Assembly: GCA_001768565.1 (NCBI GenBank)
Contig: MEOE01000026.1
Span: forward strand, 18,925 to 82,924
Reading direction: 5' to 3'
DNA from: Bacteroidetes bacterium GWF2_33_16
GTDB taxonomy: Bacteria > Bacteroidota > Bacteroidia > Bacteroidales > UBA12077
DNA: 64,000 bases
Part shown: piece by piece, positions 9,115-16,947 of the stretch
Layout: each line of letters begins with the position of its first letter
How positions within the stretch are numbered: position 1 is the first letter of the stretch
Position numbers and translations under genes: made by a program
Notes under the pieces: model-generated
The model's database searches: none
Seen by the model: only the letters and a program-made list of their open reading frames with translations
What the model was told of the DNA's origin: nothing

Positions 9115-9876
9115 ATGAAGGCAATTTTAATTTCGGCAGGCAAGGGAGAACGATTGTATCCCTTAACAAAAAATACTCCAAAAAGTCTTTTAGAAGTTGG
9201 CAATGGATTAACATTGCTCGAAACCCAACTTCATAGCCTTTCTGAAAACAATATTAAAGATATAATAATAATTATTGGATATAAGGCTGAGCAGATTGAA
9301 GCTAAGATAAAAGATTACCATGGAAAACTAAATATTAAAACCATATTTAATCCATTTTTTGATATATCGAATAATTTGCTTTCTGTATGGATGGCCAGAT
9401 ATTGTATGAACGAAGATTTTATTTCAATAAATGGTGATGATATCTTTTCGCCAGTAGTGGTAGAAAATCTATTAAAAAGCAAACATGATATCACCATGGT
9501 AATCGATGAAAAAAACGAGTACGATGATGATGATATGAAAGTTATACATAAAGATGGCCAGATTCTGGAGGTTAGTAAAAAAATAGATTCCAAGAAAGCC
9601 AATGGAGAATCTATTGGCATGATTAAATTCTCAAACAAGGGACCTAAAATCTATACCAATATGCTAGAGGAAATGGTTAGAGACCCAGAAAACAGAAATG
9701 TATTTTATCTTAAAGCTATTCAGCAGATTATTGACAGAGGCTATAAAGTAAACTATTCGTTATGTAAAGAAACAGATTGGTCGGAATTAGATTTTCATCC
9801 AGATTTGAAATTAATTAGAACTTATTTAAAAAGAAATAATATACTTGAAAATCTAATTACTAAAAGTGATTCTTGA
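9115..9876 (+). CDS. NTP-transferase-fold sugar/choline-phosphate nucleotidyltransferase (LicC-like), copy 1
   Basis: The N-terminus AILISAGKGERLYPLTKNTPKSL carries the nucleotidyltransferase signature G-x-G-x-R ... P-K. The protein then has a small Rossmann-like core with NGDDIF as the probable metal site. At 253 residues with no hexapeptide tail it resembles phosphocholine cytidylyltransferase LicC and related enzymes more than glucose-1-phosphate thymidylyltransferases. Neighbouring glycerophosphotransferase and LicD-like genes support synthesis of a CDP- or NDP-activated polyol/amino-alcohol. The exact substrate is open. Confidence 0.82.
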   Translation: MKAILISAGKGERLYPLTKNTPKSLLEVGNGLTLLETQLHSLSENNIKDIIIIIGYKAEQIEAKIKDYHGKLNIKTIFNPFFDISNNLLSVWMARYCMNEDFISINGDDIFSPVVVENLLKSKHDITMVIDEKNEYDDDDMKVIHKDGQILEVSKKIDSKKANGESIGMIKFSNKGPKIYTNMLEEMVRDPENRNVFYLKAIQQIIDRGYKVNYSLCKETDWSELDFHPDLKLIRTYLKRNNILENLITKSDS

Positions 9877-10127
9877 TTATATAAATATATGCTTCCCCAG
9901 AAATAAATTCCTCGTCATTTAAGAAAAAATCTTTTATATGTTTGGTGCTCTAATATTCTTTATAAAACCATCAGGAAAAGTTTAATTTGTGCCCCTAATA
10001 ATTTAAGATGTAATTTCAAATGATGTTGTAATTTGTTTTTTACTCAAATACTCTTTTAAGATAAAAAGGGAACATTTATAACATAATAAAAGATCATTAT
10101 TATTTAAATTTGAAGCAAAATTGAAAA

Positions 10128-11279
10128 TTGAAATCAAAAAGCAAAGAACAAAAAACCTATAATAATAGAAAGGATTGGATTTTGGAAATTTACTATTACG
10201 GCAATAAGGTTTACCAGTTATCTTATGCCTTACCAATATATCAGAAATTAGGAGGAGTTTTTGTTGTTAACAGTTTTAAGAAATACTTAGACTTTAAAAA
10301 AATCTTTAAAAATAAAAATAATAAATCCTCGTTTTTTAATCATTTTAAAATTTCTACATTTTTAAATACTCCTCCTATTAAAATCATAAAAGAAGAAAAA
10401 CACTGTAAATTAAGCGGGACAATAGTTTATTGTTGCAACAGACTTGATCAGAAAAATGCCTACAAGGGAAAAACAATTTATTTAGAACATGGTATAAGTG
10501 ATAAGCCTGTAGGTATAGACAATGACCCCATAGCCATTGAAAGGTTAAAAAGATATGATTTAATATTGTTGTCTTCTCCGAAAAATAGAATTAAATACAT
10601 GGAATCTTCAAATGAAATTTCCGAGACAAAATTTAGGGAAATTGGTTTTTTTAAATTTGATCAGTATCAGAAGTTATATGAATTAAGAGAACGAGAGCTT
10701 AAGAGGTTGAAAATTAAGGATACTTCAAGAAAGAATATTCTTTATGCTCCAACATGGAAATTTGGAGATGGCACCTTTGAGAAATATGGAAAAAAATTTG
10801 CTAAAGAAATTTCAAAGGATTTCAATCTAATTATTCGTCTACATTCTAATGAGATGAAGCTTGCTAAGAATTTCAAGAAATGGCTTAAAAACAATTCTAT
10901 TAAAAATGTCTATCTTTCAAATTCTAAAGATGTTATAAATGCAGATACATTAAATGATTTTGTCATATCCGATCTAATGATAGGAGATATGTCATCGGTA
11001 GTGTATGAATTTTTAGTTACAAAAAAACCTATAATAATTGCCAAGCATGATTATCAAAGAATTATTAAAATGCCCGACAATATGAATATCATGAAAAACG
11101 CGAGTATTTTTGATGAAGAGAAGAATGACATTGTTGATTTAATTAAAAAAAACCTATCAAAACCTTCATATGATGTAGAAAAAATGTTTGAAAGTTGTTT
11201 CTATAATTCTATTGATAACTCTATTGAGAATATCGTTAACATTTTGGATAAAGAATTAAAACAGGATCAAACGGTTTAA
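10128..11279 (+). CDS. CDP-glycerol glycerophosphotransferase-like protein, copy 2
   Basis: Same family as the gene at 7.9 kb: ILYAPTWKFG in the middle, LIIRLHSNEM, then DLMIGDMSSVVYEFLVTKKPIII near the C-terminus. The probable start is a TTG; no in-frame ATG occurs near the family's N-terminal strand (WILEIYYYGNKVYQ...). The 250 bases before it hold no gene that I can see. A TAAATTTG sequence at 10105-10112 could be a -7 element. Lysine- and asparagine-rich composition is more extreme than in the neighbours, which may mean transfer. The gene converges on the tandem LicD-like pair. Confidence 0.82.
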   Translation: MKSKSKEQKTYNNRKDWILEIYYYGNKVYQLSYALPIYQKLGGVFVVNSFKKYLDFKKIFKNKNNKSSFFNHFKISTFLNTPPIKIIKEEKHCKLSGTIVYCCNRLDQKNAYKGKTIYLEHGISDKPVGIDNDPIAIERLKRYDLILLSSPKNRIKYMESSNEISETKFREIGFFKFDQYQKLYELRERELKRLKIKDTSRKNILYAPTWKFGDGTFEKYGKKFAKEISKDFNLIIRLHSNEMKLAKNFKKWLKNNSIKNVYLSNSKDVINADTLNDFVISDLMIGDMSSVVYEFLVTKKPIIIAKHDYQRIIKMPDNMNIMKNASIFDEEKNDIVDLIKKNLSKPSYDVEKMFESCFYNSIDNSIENIVNILDKELKQDQTV

Positions 11280-11395
11280 TTATATTCCGGCAATAATTTT
11301 TCTGGATTCAATCCTGTCTTCGATCTATTTAATAGCAAAACTCGTAAACCCTTTTTCTCAACTTTATAAAAATAAAAACCTAATTAAATAATAGC

Positions 11396-12058
11396 TTATT
11401 TATAAGCCTCATCAATAATTGTTTTTTCATCTGTACTACAACTCCATTCTTTTACAGGCACAGACCAATCTCCATATTTTTTTGTTAAATAGCCTTTATA
11501 ATCGTAGGGGATCATAAGCTCCCTTCCATAATACTCAACAGTCTCGTACGATGAATAATATTTTTTATCCACACGTAAGATTTTCCTCATTGCTTGCCAA
11601 TAGGTGTGTTTTTCGTCATTCGCCTTTACAAAAATATCTGCTACAATCATATGTTTATATGTAAATGAAAAGAACTCCTTCATTAAAGACGGAAAAATTT
11701 TCTTGACTTTAAATATTCGATATTGTCCAGATTTTAAAGGGCCAATATCCATATGCATTGTTTTTTTTCTTATTCTATATCCTTTTAGCCAAAGCTTATG
11801 GGATTTATTTGCAAATTTTTGAGCATCTTTTTCCATTATTGATAAATCTATATCATAATCCCAGGCGAGGAGTTGTTTATCTCTAACGATTCCAAGTAAT
11901 GTGCCTCCCTCTAAATGATAATCAATCTTTTCTTTATTGAAAAAATCAATAAGTATAAATAATGTTTTATGAGCCCGTTTTAAATTTCTGTTTGTAAGAT
12001 TTGGTTTGTTTTCCAAAAATGATAATACACGATTAGTTTTTTTCATAAGCATCTCCAA
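11396..12058 (-). CDS. LicD family phosphotransferase-like protein, tandem copy 2
   Basis: The LicD signature GGTLLGIVRDKQLLAWDYDIDLSI is present, split over about 53-76: Gly-rich start, then W-D-x-D-I-D metal/nucleotide site. LicD proteins belong to the nucleotidyltransferase superfamily and attach phosphocholine or similar phospho-groups to cell-surface glycans. The coding region overlaps the end of the upstream copy by 26 bases if the first ATG is used, or 14 bases with the third Met. The two proteins are close paralogues along their full length (for example VADIFVKA, TYWQAM, YYSSYETVEY, KYGDWS). Confidence 0.82.
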   Translation of the reverse strand: MEMLMKKTNRVLSFLENKPNLTNRNLKRAHKTLFILIDFFNKEKIDYHLEGGTLLGIVRDKQLLAWDYDIDLSIMEKDAQKFANKSHKLWLKGYRIRKKTMHMDIGPLKSGQYRIFKVKKIFPSLMKEFFSFTYKHMIVADIFVKANDEKHTYWQAMRKILRVDKKYYSSYETVEYYGRELMIPYDYKGYLTKKYGDWSVPVKEWSCSTDEKTIIDEAYK

Positions 12059-12668
12059 CTACTGTTTTTTCATCAGCGCCACAACTCCAGTTTTTAATTG
12101 GAGTTGACCAGTCTCCGTATTTTTCAGTAAGATATGCTTTATAGTTAAAAGGAACCCTAAGGTTTCGGCCTAAGTATTCAACTGTTTCGTAAGATGAATA
12201 ATACTTGCAATCTACTCTCATAATTTTTTCCATTGCCTGCCAATAGGTGTATTTATCATCGGAGGCTTTAACAAAAATATCGGCAACCACCATATGCTTA
12301 TGAGCAACAGCAAAAACTATTTTTAATATTGAAGGAAGAAATCGTTTAACCTTAAAGATTCGGTAATCACCTGATTTAAAAGCACCAATATCTTTAAGCA
12401 TTCTGCGCTGGGTAACCCTATAACCTTTTTTATTTATTTTTCTGATATTCAGCGCGAATTTATCTGCATCTTTTGCCGGTATTGAAAGATCGATATCGTG
12501 ATCCCAGGGTAATAATTCTTTATCGCGAACAAGACCTAATAAAGTACCTCCTTCGAGCCAATAATCAATTCCCTCTGATTCAAGAAAATCAACAACATCG
12601 AACAATACTTTTTGCGCTCTGATTAGATTTTTATCAGTTAGTCTTGGTTGTTTTGTGGATTTTGACAT
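12033..12668 (-). CDS. LicD family phosphotransferase-like protein, tandem copy 1
   Basis: It carries the same GGTLLGLVRDKELLPWDHDIDLSI signature as its neighbour. The start at MSKSTKQPRLTD was chosen because it aligns with the paralogue. A longer in-frame start 69 bases upstream would add an unrelated stretch (MNMIFLINNNYYCW). Likely role: transfer of a phospho-substituent such as phosphocholine onto a surface glycan, from a donor made by one of the nearby nucleotidyltransferases. Expressed first in a two-gene operon, divergent from the glycosyltransferase gene. Confidence 0.82.
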   Translation of the reverse strand: MSKSTKQPRLTDKNLIRAQKVLFDVVDFLESEGIDYWLEGGTLLGLVRDKELLPWDHDIDLSIPAKDADKFALNIRKINKKGYRVTQRRMLKDIGAFKSGDYRIFKVKRFLPSILKIVFAVAHKHMVVADIFVKASDDKYTYWQAMEKIMRVDCKYYSSYETVEYLGRNLRVPFNYKAYLTEKYGDWSTPIKNWSCGADEKTVVGDAYEKN

Positions 12669-12795
12669 ACCTATTAATTTGGTATTAATTTTAAGCCAAC
12701 AATAATAATTATTATTTATGAGAAAAATCATATTCACTTAGCAATAAAATATTTAACATTTGTATTTTAAAAAAGTTTCGTCTGAATAAAATATT

Positions 12796-12803
12796 TATCT
12801 TTG
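12796..12803 (+). promoter_or_regulatory. Putative -7 element (TATCTTTG) upstream of the WaaE-like gene
   Basis: TATCTTTG fits TAnnTTTG and sits 45 bases before the glycosyltransferase start, in the divergent region with the LicD pair. A partial TTTC/TTTG-like box lies about 17-20 bases upstream. Confidence 0.45.
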
Positions 12804-12848
12804 TACACTTGTAATTAGGCATAATATAAACCGATATCTTTATTACGA

Positions 12849-13655
12849 ATGATTAAGCTTTCTGCTGTAATTATTACCTACAACGAAGAAAAGAAGATTG
12901 AACGCTGCTTGCTCTCTTTAAAATCTATTGCGGATGAAATTGTTATTGTAGACTCTTTTTCAACAGACAGAACAGAAGAAATCTGCTTGAAACACGGGGT
13001 TATTTTTTCGAAACATCCTTTTGAAGGATATATTGAACAAAAGAACCATGCCTTAACATGTGCATCTTATGATTATATTCTTTCAATTGACGCCGACGAG
13101 GCTCTTTCCGAAGAGCTTAAACAATCTATACTAAAGGTAAAATCAAACTGGAAATACGATGGTTATTTTTTCAACCGATTTAATAATTACTGTGGACAAT
13201 GGATTCATCATTCAAACTGGTATCCCGACCAGAAATTAAGATTGTTTGACCGTCGAAAAGGACAATGGGGAGGAACAAATCCACACGACAGGTTTGTTCA
13301 AAGCAAAGGAGCAACAAAAAAACACTTAAAAGGAGATTTATTACATTGGGTATTATCAACTTATGACGATCATATAGATAAAGCAAATAAGTTTTCGACC
13401 ATTGCTGCTGAAGAGGCATTTAAGAAAGGCAAAAAAGCTAGCATTATTACAATTCTTTCGCATGCATTGTGGCGATTTATAAAATCCTATGTTGTTCGAC
13501 TCGGTATTCTTGATGGCTATAATGGCTTTGTTATTAGTTCTTTTTCTTCATATACAGTTTTCCTTAAGTATATTAAGCTACGTCAAATGAATCTTCAAAT
13601 GAAAGGTCGATTTGATAAACGCAATGGTAAAACAAATCCTACAATTGCCGCCTAA
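12849..13655 (+). CDS. Family 2 glycosyltransferase, WaaE/KdtX-like
   Basis: A GT-A fold enzyme. The N-terminal LSAVIITYNEEKKIERCL is the nucleotide-binding start, IVDSFSTDRTEEIC the second strand and SIDADEAL the DxD metal site. The C-terminal half has a WYPDQKLRLFDR segment and ends in amphipathic helices. This arrangement is typical of the LPS inner-core beta-1,4-glucosyltransferase WaaE group. It probably opens a run of co-directional genes through the TsaC-like gene, and may build the glycan decorated by the neighbouring phosphotransferases. Confidence 0.88.
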   Translation: MIKLSAVIITYNEEKKIERCLLSLKSIADEIVIVDSFSTDRTEEICLKHGVIFSKHPFEGYIEQKNHALTCASYDYILSIDADEALSEELKQSILKVKSNWKYDGYFFNRFNNYCGQWIHHSNWYPDQKLRLFDRRKGQWGGTNPHDRFVQSKGATKKHLKGDLLHWVLSTYDDHIDKANKFSTIAAEEAFKKGKKASIITILSHALWRFIKSYVVRLGILDGYNGFVISSFSSYTVFLKYIKLRQMNLQMKGRFDKRNGKTNPTIAA

Positions 13656-13703
13656 ATTAACAATTAGCAAAATTTTAATAATCCATCTAAATAAAATAAC
13701 ATA

Positions 13704-14387
13704 ATGAAAATTGTAATTCTTGCAGCAGGTATCGGTTCTCGATTAGGTAATCCTTTTCCAAAGCCACTTACTCCATTAAAAACAGGTAAAACTATTATGG
13801 AGCAGCAAATAAATAACTTATCTGCTTATTTTAATTTTGATGATATAAATATTGTAGTAGGTTTTAAGAAGGAACTTATTATGGAAAGCCTACCGAATGC
13901 AACATTCATTTACAACCAGTTTTTTGATCAAACAAATACATCCAAAAGTCTTTTAAAAACGTTAAAAAAATATCATAATGAATCAGTGTTATGGCTAAAC
14001 GGGGATGTTGTTTTTGACAAGAAGATTTTCGAGCTGCTTATTCCATATATAAATAAGAATCAATCGTTTGTTTCGGTAAATAACTCAGAGGTAGGAGAAG
14101 AAGAAGTTAAGTATACACTAGATACAAAAGGGTTTATTAAAGAAATATCGAAAACTGTCAAAAATGGATTAGGCGAAGCTGTAGGTATTAATTTTATTTC
14201 GTCAAAAGATATTAATTTCTTCATTAAAAGACTCGAAGAGTGCGCCAATAATGATTACTTTGAAAAAGGACTTGAAATGGCCATTCAGCTAGATGGAATA
14301 AAAGTTAGTGCGATTGATATCTCGCGTTATTCATGTGTTGAAGTTGATTTTGCCGAAGACCTTGAAAAAGCAAATAAGTCCCTTTAA
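13704..14387 (+). CDS. NTP-transferase-fold nucleotidyltransferase (LicC/GlmU-like N-domain), copy 2
   Basis: The N-terminal IVILAAGIGSRLGNPFPKPL gives the G-x-G-x-R and P-K-P signatures. WLNGDVVFD is the likely metal-binding segment, and QTNTSKSL resembles the TNN-type substrate loop of LicC-like enzymes. At 227 residues it is a single catalytic domain. Its stop overlaps the ATG of the next gene by one base (TAATG), implying translational coupling with the third glycerophosphotransferase. The pair would then act as donor synthase plus transferase. Confidence 0.83.
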   Translation: MKIVILAAGIGSRLGNPFPKPLTPLKTGKTIMEQQINNLSAYFNFDDINIVVGFKKELIMESLPNATFIYNQFFDQTNTSKSLLKTLKKYHNESVLWLNGDVVFDKKIFELLIPYINKNQSFVSVNNSEVGEEEVKYTLDTKGFIKEISKTVKNGLGEAVGINFISSKDINFFIKRLEECANNDYFEKGLEMAIQLDGIKVSAIDISRYSCVEVDFAEDLEKANKSL

Positions 14388-15427
14388 TGAGAACTACTCT
14401 TTTCTGTAAAAACCCATATGCTTTTGGTATTCTAAAACCATTATATAATGAGTTAATTAGTCGTGGAATGCCTGTTTTGTGGTATGTTCCGAAAGAAATA
14501 GAACATTTATTCCCTTTTGCAGGAAACATAGTTAAAACAAATGATATTAGAAAAGTTGCCGAATTCGATAATGATGTAATAATTGTACCGGGAAACGAAG
14601 TACCTCATTATTTAAAAGGACTAAAAGTTCAAATTTTTCATGGTTTAGCTGGCGAAAAGAAAGGGCATTTTAGAATACGTCATTATTTTGATTTGTATCT
14701 TACACAGGGACCATATTTTACCGACCGTTTCAAACACCTCTCTCGCAAATTCAAAGACTTTGATGTAATTGAAACTGGCTGGCCAAAGCTTGATGATTTA
14801 TTCAATAATAGAATAGATTTCGATTCAGAAAAACGTAGTTTATTGAACGAATATAAGGCAGAGAAAATTATTTTATACGCACCCACTTTCTCTCCTTCGT
14901 TAACTTCAGCTATTGAATTAAAAAATGAGATTACAAAAATAACAGCAAACAGAAATCTTGTATTAATCAAATTTCACGATTTAATGAATCCGGAAATAGT
15001 TGAAGAATATAAAGAGATTGAGAAGAATAACCCCAATATTAAGATTGTTAATGATAATAACATAACCAAGTATCTTATCCTTTCTGATCTACTTATAAGT
15101 GATACATCTTCTGTTGTTTATGAGTTTCTATTACTCGACAAACCCGTTATAACACTAAAATCAAGTTCAAAACATATTCGTTGGATGAATATTTCTGATG
15201 CAAGTCAACTTATTCCAGCAATAAACGGAACATTTACATTTGATGCGTATGCTGAAAACAGAAAGTGGATTATTAATAATTATCACCCTTATACAGATGG
15301 ATTATCATCGCAAAGGATAATTGATACACTAACATCTTATTTGGAAACACACTCTGTACCTGAAAAAAGGGAAATCTCGTGGTTTAGAAAACGAAAGATG
15401 GTTGGCCTGTTTGGAAAAATAAAATAA
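14387..15427 (+). CDS. CDP-glycerol glycerophosphotransferase-like protein, copy 3
   Basis: Recognised by QIFHGLAGEKKGH, the ILYAPTFSP block, LIKFHD and the C-terminal LLISDTSSVVYEFLLLDKPVIT, split over the usual distance. This copy keeps the early HGLAGEK motif, which corresponds to the catalytic HG[TS] His of TagF-like enzymes, better than copy 2. Coupled by a one-base overlap to the upstream nucleotidyltransferase. Expected to act at the inner membrane on a polyol-phosphate or related donor. Confidence 0.85.
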   Translation: MRTTLFCKNPYAFGILKPLYNELISRGMPVLWYVPKEIEHLFPFAGNIVKTNDIRKVAEFDNDVIIVPGNEVPHYLKGLKVQIFHGLAGEKKGHFRIRHYFDLYLTQGPYFTDRFKHLSRKFKDFDVIETGWPKLDDLFNNRIDFDSEKRSLLNEYKAEKIILYAPTFSPSLTSAIELKNEITKITANRNLVLIKFHDLMNPEIVEEYKEIEKNNPNIKIVNDNNITKYLILSDLLISDTSSVVYEFLLLDKPVITLKSSSKHIRWMNISDASQLIPAINGTFTFDAYAENRKWIINNYHPYTDGLSSQRIIDTLTSYLETHSVPEKREISWFRKRKMVGLFGKIK

Positions 15428-15434
15428 TCCTATT

Positions 15435-15998
15435 ATGCAAGACGATATAATCAAGACATTAGAAGTGCTGAAAAATGGAGGAGTAATTCTTTATCCTACT
15501 GATACAATCTGGGGTTTAGGTTGTGATGCAACAAATGAAAAAGCAGTTTCGAAAATTTATGAAATTAAGAAACGTGCTGATCAAAAAAGCATGATTGTTT
15601 TGCTCGATAATGCAAACAAAATACCATCATACATAAAAGAAATACCTGACATTGCATGGGATCTAATTGATTTGACAGACAAACCACTTACTATTATTTA
15701 TCCAGGAGCAAAAAACCTTGCACCGAATGTTATTTCAGAAAATGGAACTATTGGTATAAGGATTTCTAAAGATGTTTTTAATCAGAAACTTATTGAGCGG
15801 TTTAGAAAACCTATTGTTTCCACATCAGCTAATATAAGTGGAGAATCGGCTCCGCAAAATTTCGATGAAATAAGTGATGAGATAATACAGGCTGTTGATT
15901 ATGTTGTAAAATGGAGACAAGATGATTATACAAAATCCAATCCTTCAAGCATAATAAAGATTGGAATAAAAGGAGAAATTGAAATTATAAGGAAATAA
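15435..15998 (+). CDS. tsaC: L-threonylcarbamoyladenylate synthase (TsaC/YrdC/Sua5 family)
   Basis: This family makes threonylcarbamoyl-AMP from threonine, bicarbonate and ATP, the first step of tRNA t6A37 formation. The short 187-residue form is YrdC domain only, without the Sua5 C-terminal domain. Visible motifs are GGVILYPTDTIWGLGCDA, KRADQKSM and STSANISGESAP. It sits 7 bases after a glycerophosphotransferase gene, so it seems to share the glycan operon transcript by position only. Confidence 0.93.
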   Translation: MQDDIIKTLEVLKNGGVILYPTDTIWGLGCDATNEKAVSKIYEIKKRADQKSMIVLLDNANKIPSYIKEIPDIAWDLIDLTDKPLTIIYPGAKNLAPNVISENGTIGIRISKDVFNQKLIERFRKPIVSTSANISGESAPQNFDEISDEIIQAVDYVVKWRQDDYTKSNPSSIIKIGIKGEIEIIRK

Positions 15999-16040
15999 GG
16001 AAATTTGTACTGAATTTTCTTTTAATTACCCGCTCTTCAT

Positions 16041-16085
16041 AAAAAAAACATGGCAAAGGTTCAATTACCTCTTCCATGTTTTTCT
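16041..16085. terminator. Hairpin terminator, possibly bidirectional
   Basis: A-run, stem ACATGG...AAGGT with loop and matching ACCT...CCATGT, then a T-run, between the convergent TsaC-like and DUF2807 genes. The A-run and T-run on either side let it serve both strands. Confidence 0.7.
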
Positions 16086-16103
16086 TTCAAAATTTAATCT
16101 TTT

Positions 16104-16829
16104 CTAATTCCCGTTTACAATCTTACCACTGCCGGTTATGTCTGCATCAATAAGAGGTTTACCCATATATACTATTTTGCCACTGCCTGTTATTACAGCT
16201 CTTAAATCTTCAACAATGCTTGCTTTTATTGATCCGGATCCAGTTATTGTCAGTTTCCCCTTTTCAAATTCGATAGATGTAGCATTTATATCACCTGAGC
16301 CTGTTATGGTAGCATTGAATGTTGCTGCTTTCTTATCGCTGCTGATTTTAATATCACCCGATCCCGAAATCATAGATTTAACATTTTTTGTTATCAGCCT
16401 ATCTATCATTATCGATCCACTGCCAGTAATAGCCAACTCAATATCCGATGAATTAATAGGGGTTTTATTTGTTACAGTTCCACTGCCTGTAAGCGTTATT
16501 TCTTCAATGTTTTTTGTTGTGACATAAACATTAATTTTGCCATTACCCCTGTAATTATACCATCTTTCAAACTCAATAACCAACCTGTCTCCTCTAACTT
16601 CTGTAATTATCTTCTCGAGTATATCATCATCGGCTTCAATAATAACTTCGTTTTTATCGCCTTGAGATAAATAAAGGTTACCAGAAATAGCAAAAACGAC
16701 AGAAGAGAACTCATTTACCTTTCTGTTTTCTTTTTTTGTATCCTGAAATCCCGCCAGACTTGTTTGGATTCCAATGGTTGAAATAATCATTATGCTTATT
16801 AGCAAAACTTTAGACATTCTTGTTTTCAT
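16104..16829 (-). CDS. Exported DUF2807 (head GIN domain) protein
   Basis: A signal peptide (about 1-28) is followed by a repetitive beta-solenoid-like domain with recurring [I/L]TGSG turns (GSGTV, GSGSI, GSGDI, GSGSIKA, GSGKIV), diagnostic of the DUF2807/'putative auto-transporter adhesin, head GIN' family. These proteins are common in Bacteroidota and are predicted to be periplasmic or surface exposed; biochemical function is not established. Length (241 aa) is standard. The opposite strand carries a long chance open frame caused by the repeat. Confidence 0.88.
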   Translation of the reverse strand: MKTRMSKVLLISIMIISTIGIQTSLAGFQDTKKENRKVNEFSSVVFAISGNLYLSQGDKNEVIIEADDDILEKIITEVRGDRLVIEFERWYNYRGNGKINVYVTTKNIEEITLTGSGTVTNKTPINSSDIELAITGSGSIMIDRLITKNVKSMISGSGDIKISSDKKAATFNATITGSGDINATSIEFEKGKLTITGSGSIKASIVEDLRAVITGSGKIVYMGKPLIDADITGSGKIVNGN

Positions 16830-16902
16830 AATTTTAATTTTTCTTTATTAGTAATTTTATTAAAAGACGTGGCAAAATTGCAAATGCTGCAATAATTTTC
16901 AT

Positions 16903-16910
16903 TATTTTTG
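16903..16910 (+). promoter_or_regulatory. Putative -7 element (TATTTTTG) upstream of the capD-like gene
   Basis: Matches TAnnTTTG, 37 bases before the epimerase/dehydratase start. A TTG at 16878-16880 is 22 bases upstream, slightly longer than the usual -33/-7 spacing. Confidence 0.4.
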
Positions 16911-16947
16911 ATCAATAATTTAATTCTATTAACATCTGCTAAAAAAT

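Noticed and set aside
9877..10127. Possible small gene in the 250-base gap between the nucleotidyltransferase and second glycerophosphotransferase genes
   Set aside because: No frame with a convincing start or protein-like composition; only a TAAATTTG box of uncertain meaning.
12669..12737. Longer N-terminus for the first LicD-like protein
   Set aside because: The added residues do not align with the tandem paralogue; the internal ATG does.
16138..16527. 129-residue plus-strand frame antisense to the DUF2807 gene
   Set aside because: It mirrors the GSG repeat of the real gene; repetitive Pro/Ser/Ile content, no family.
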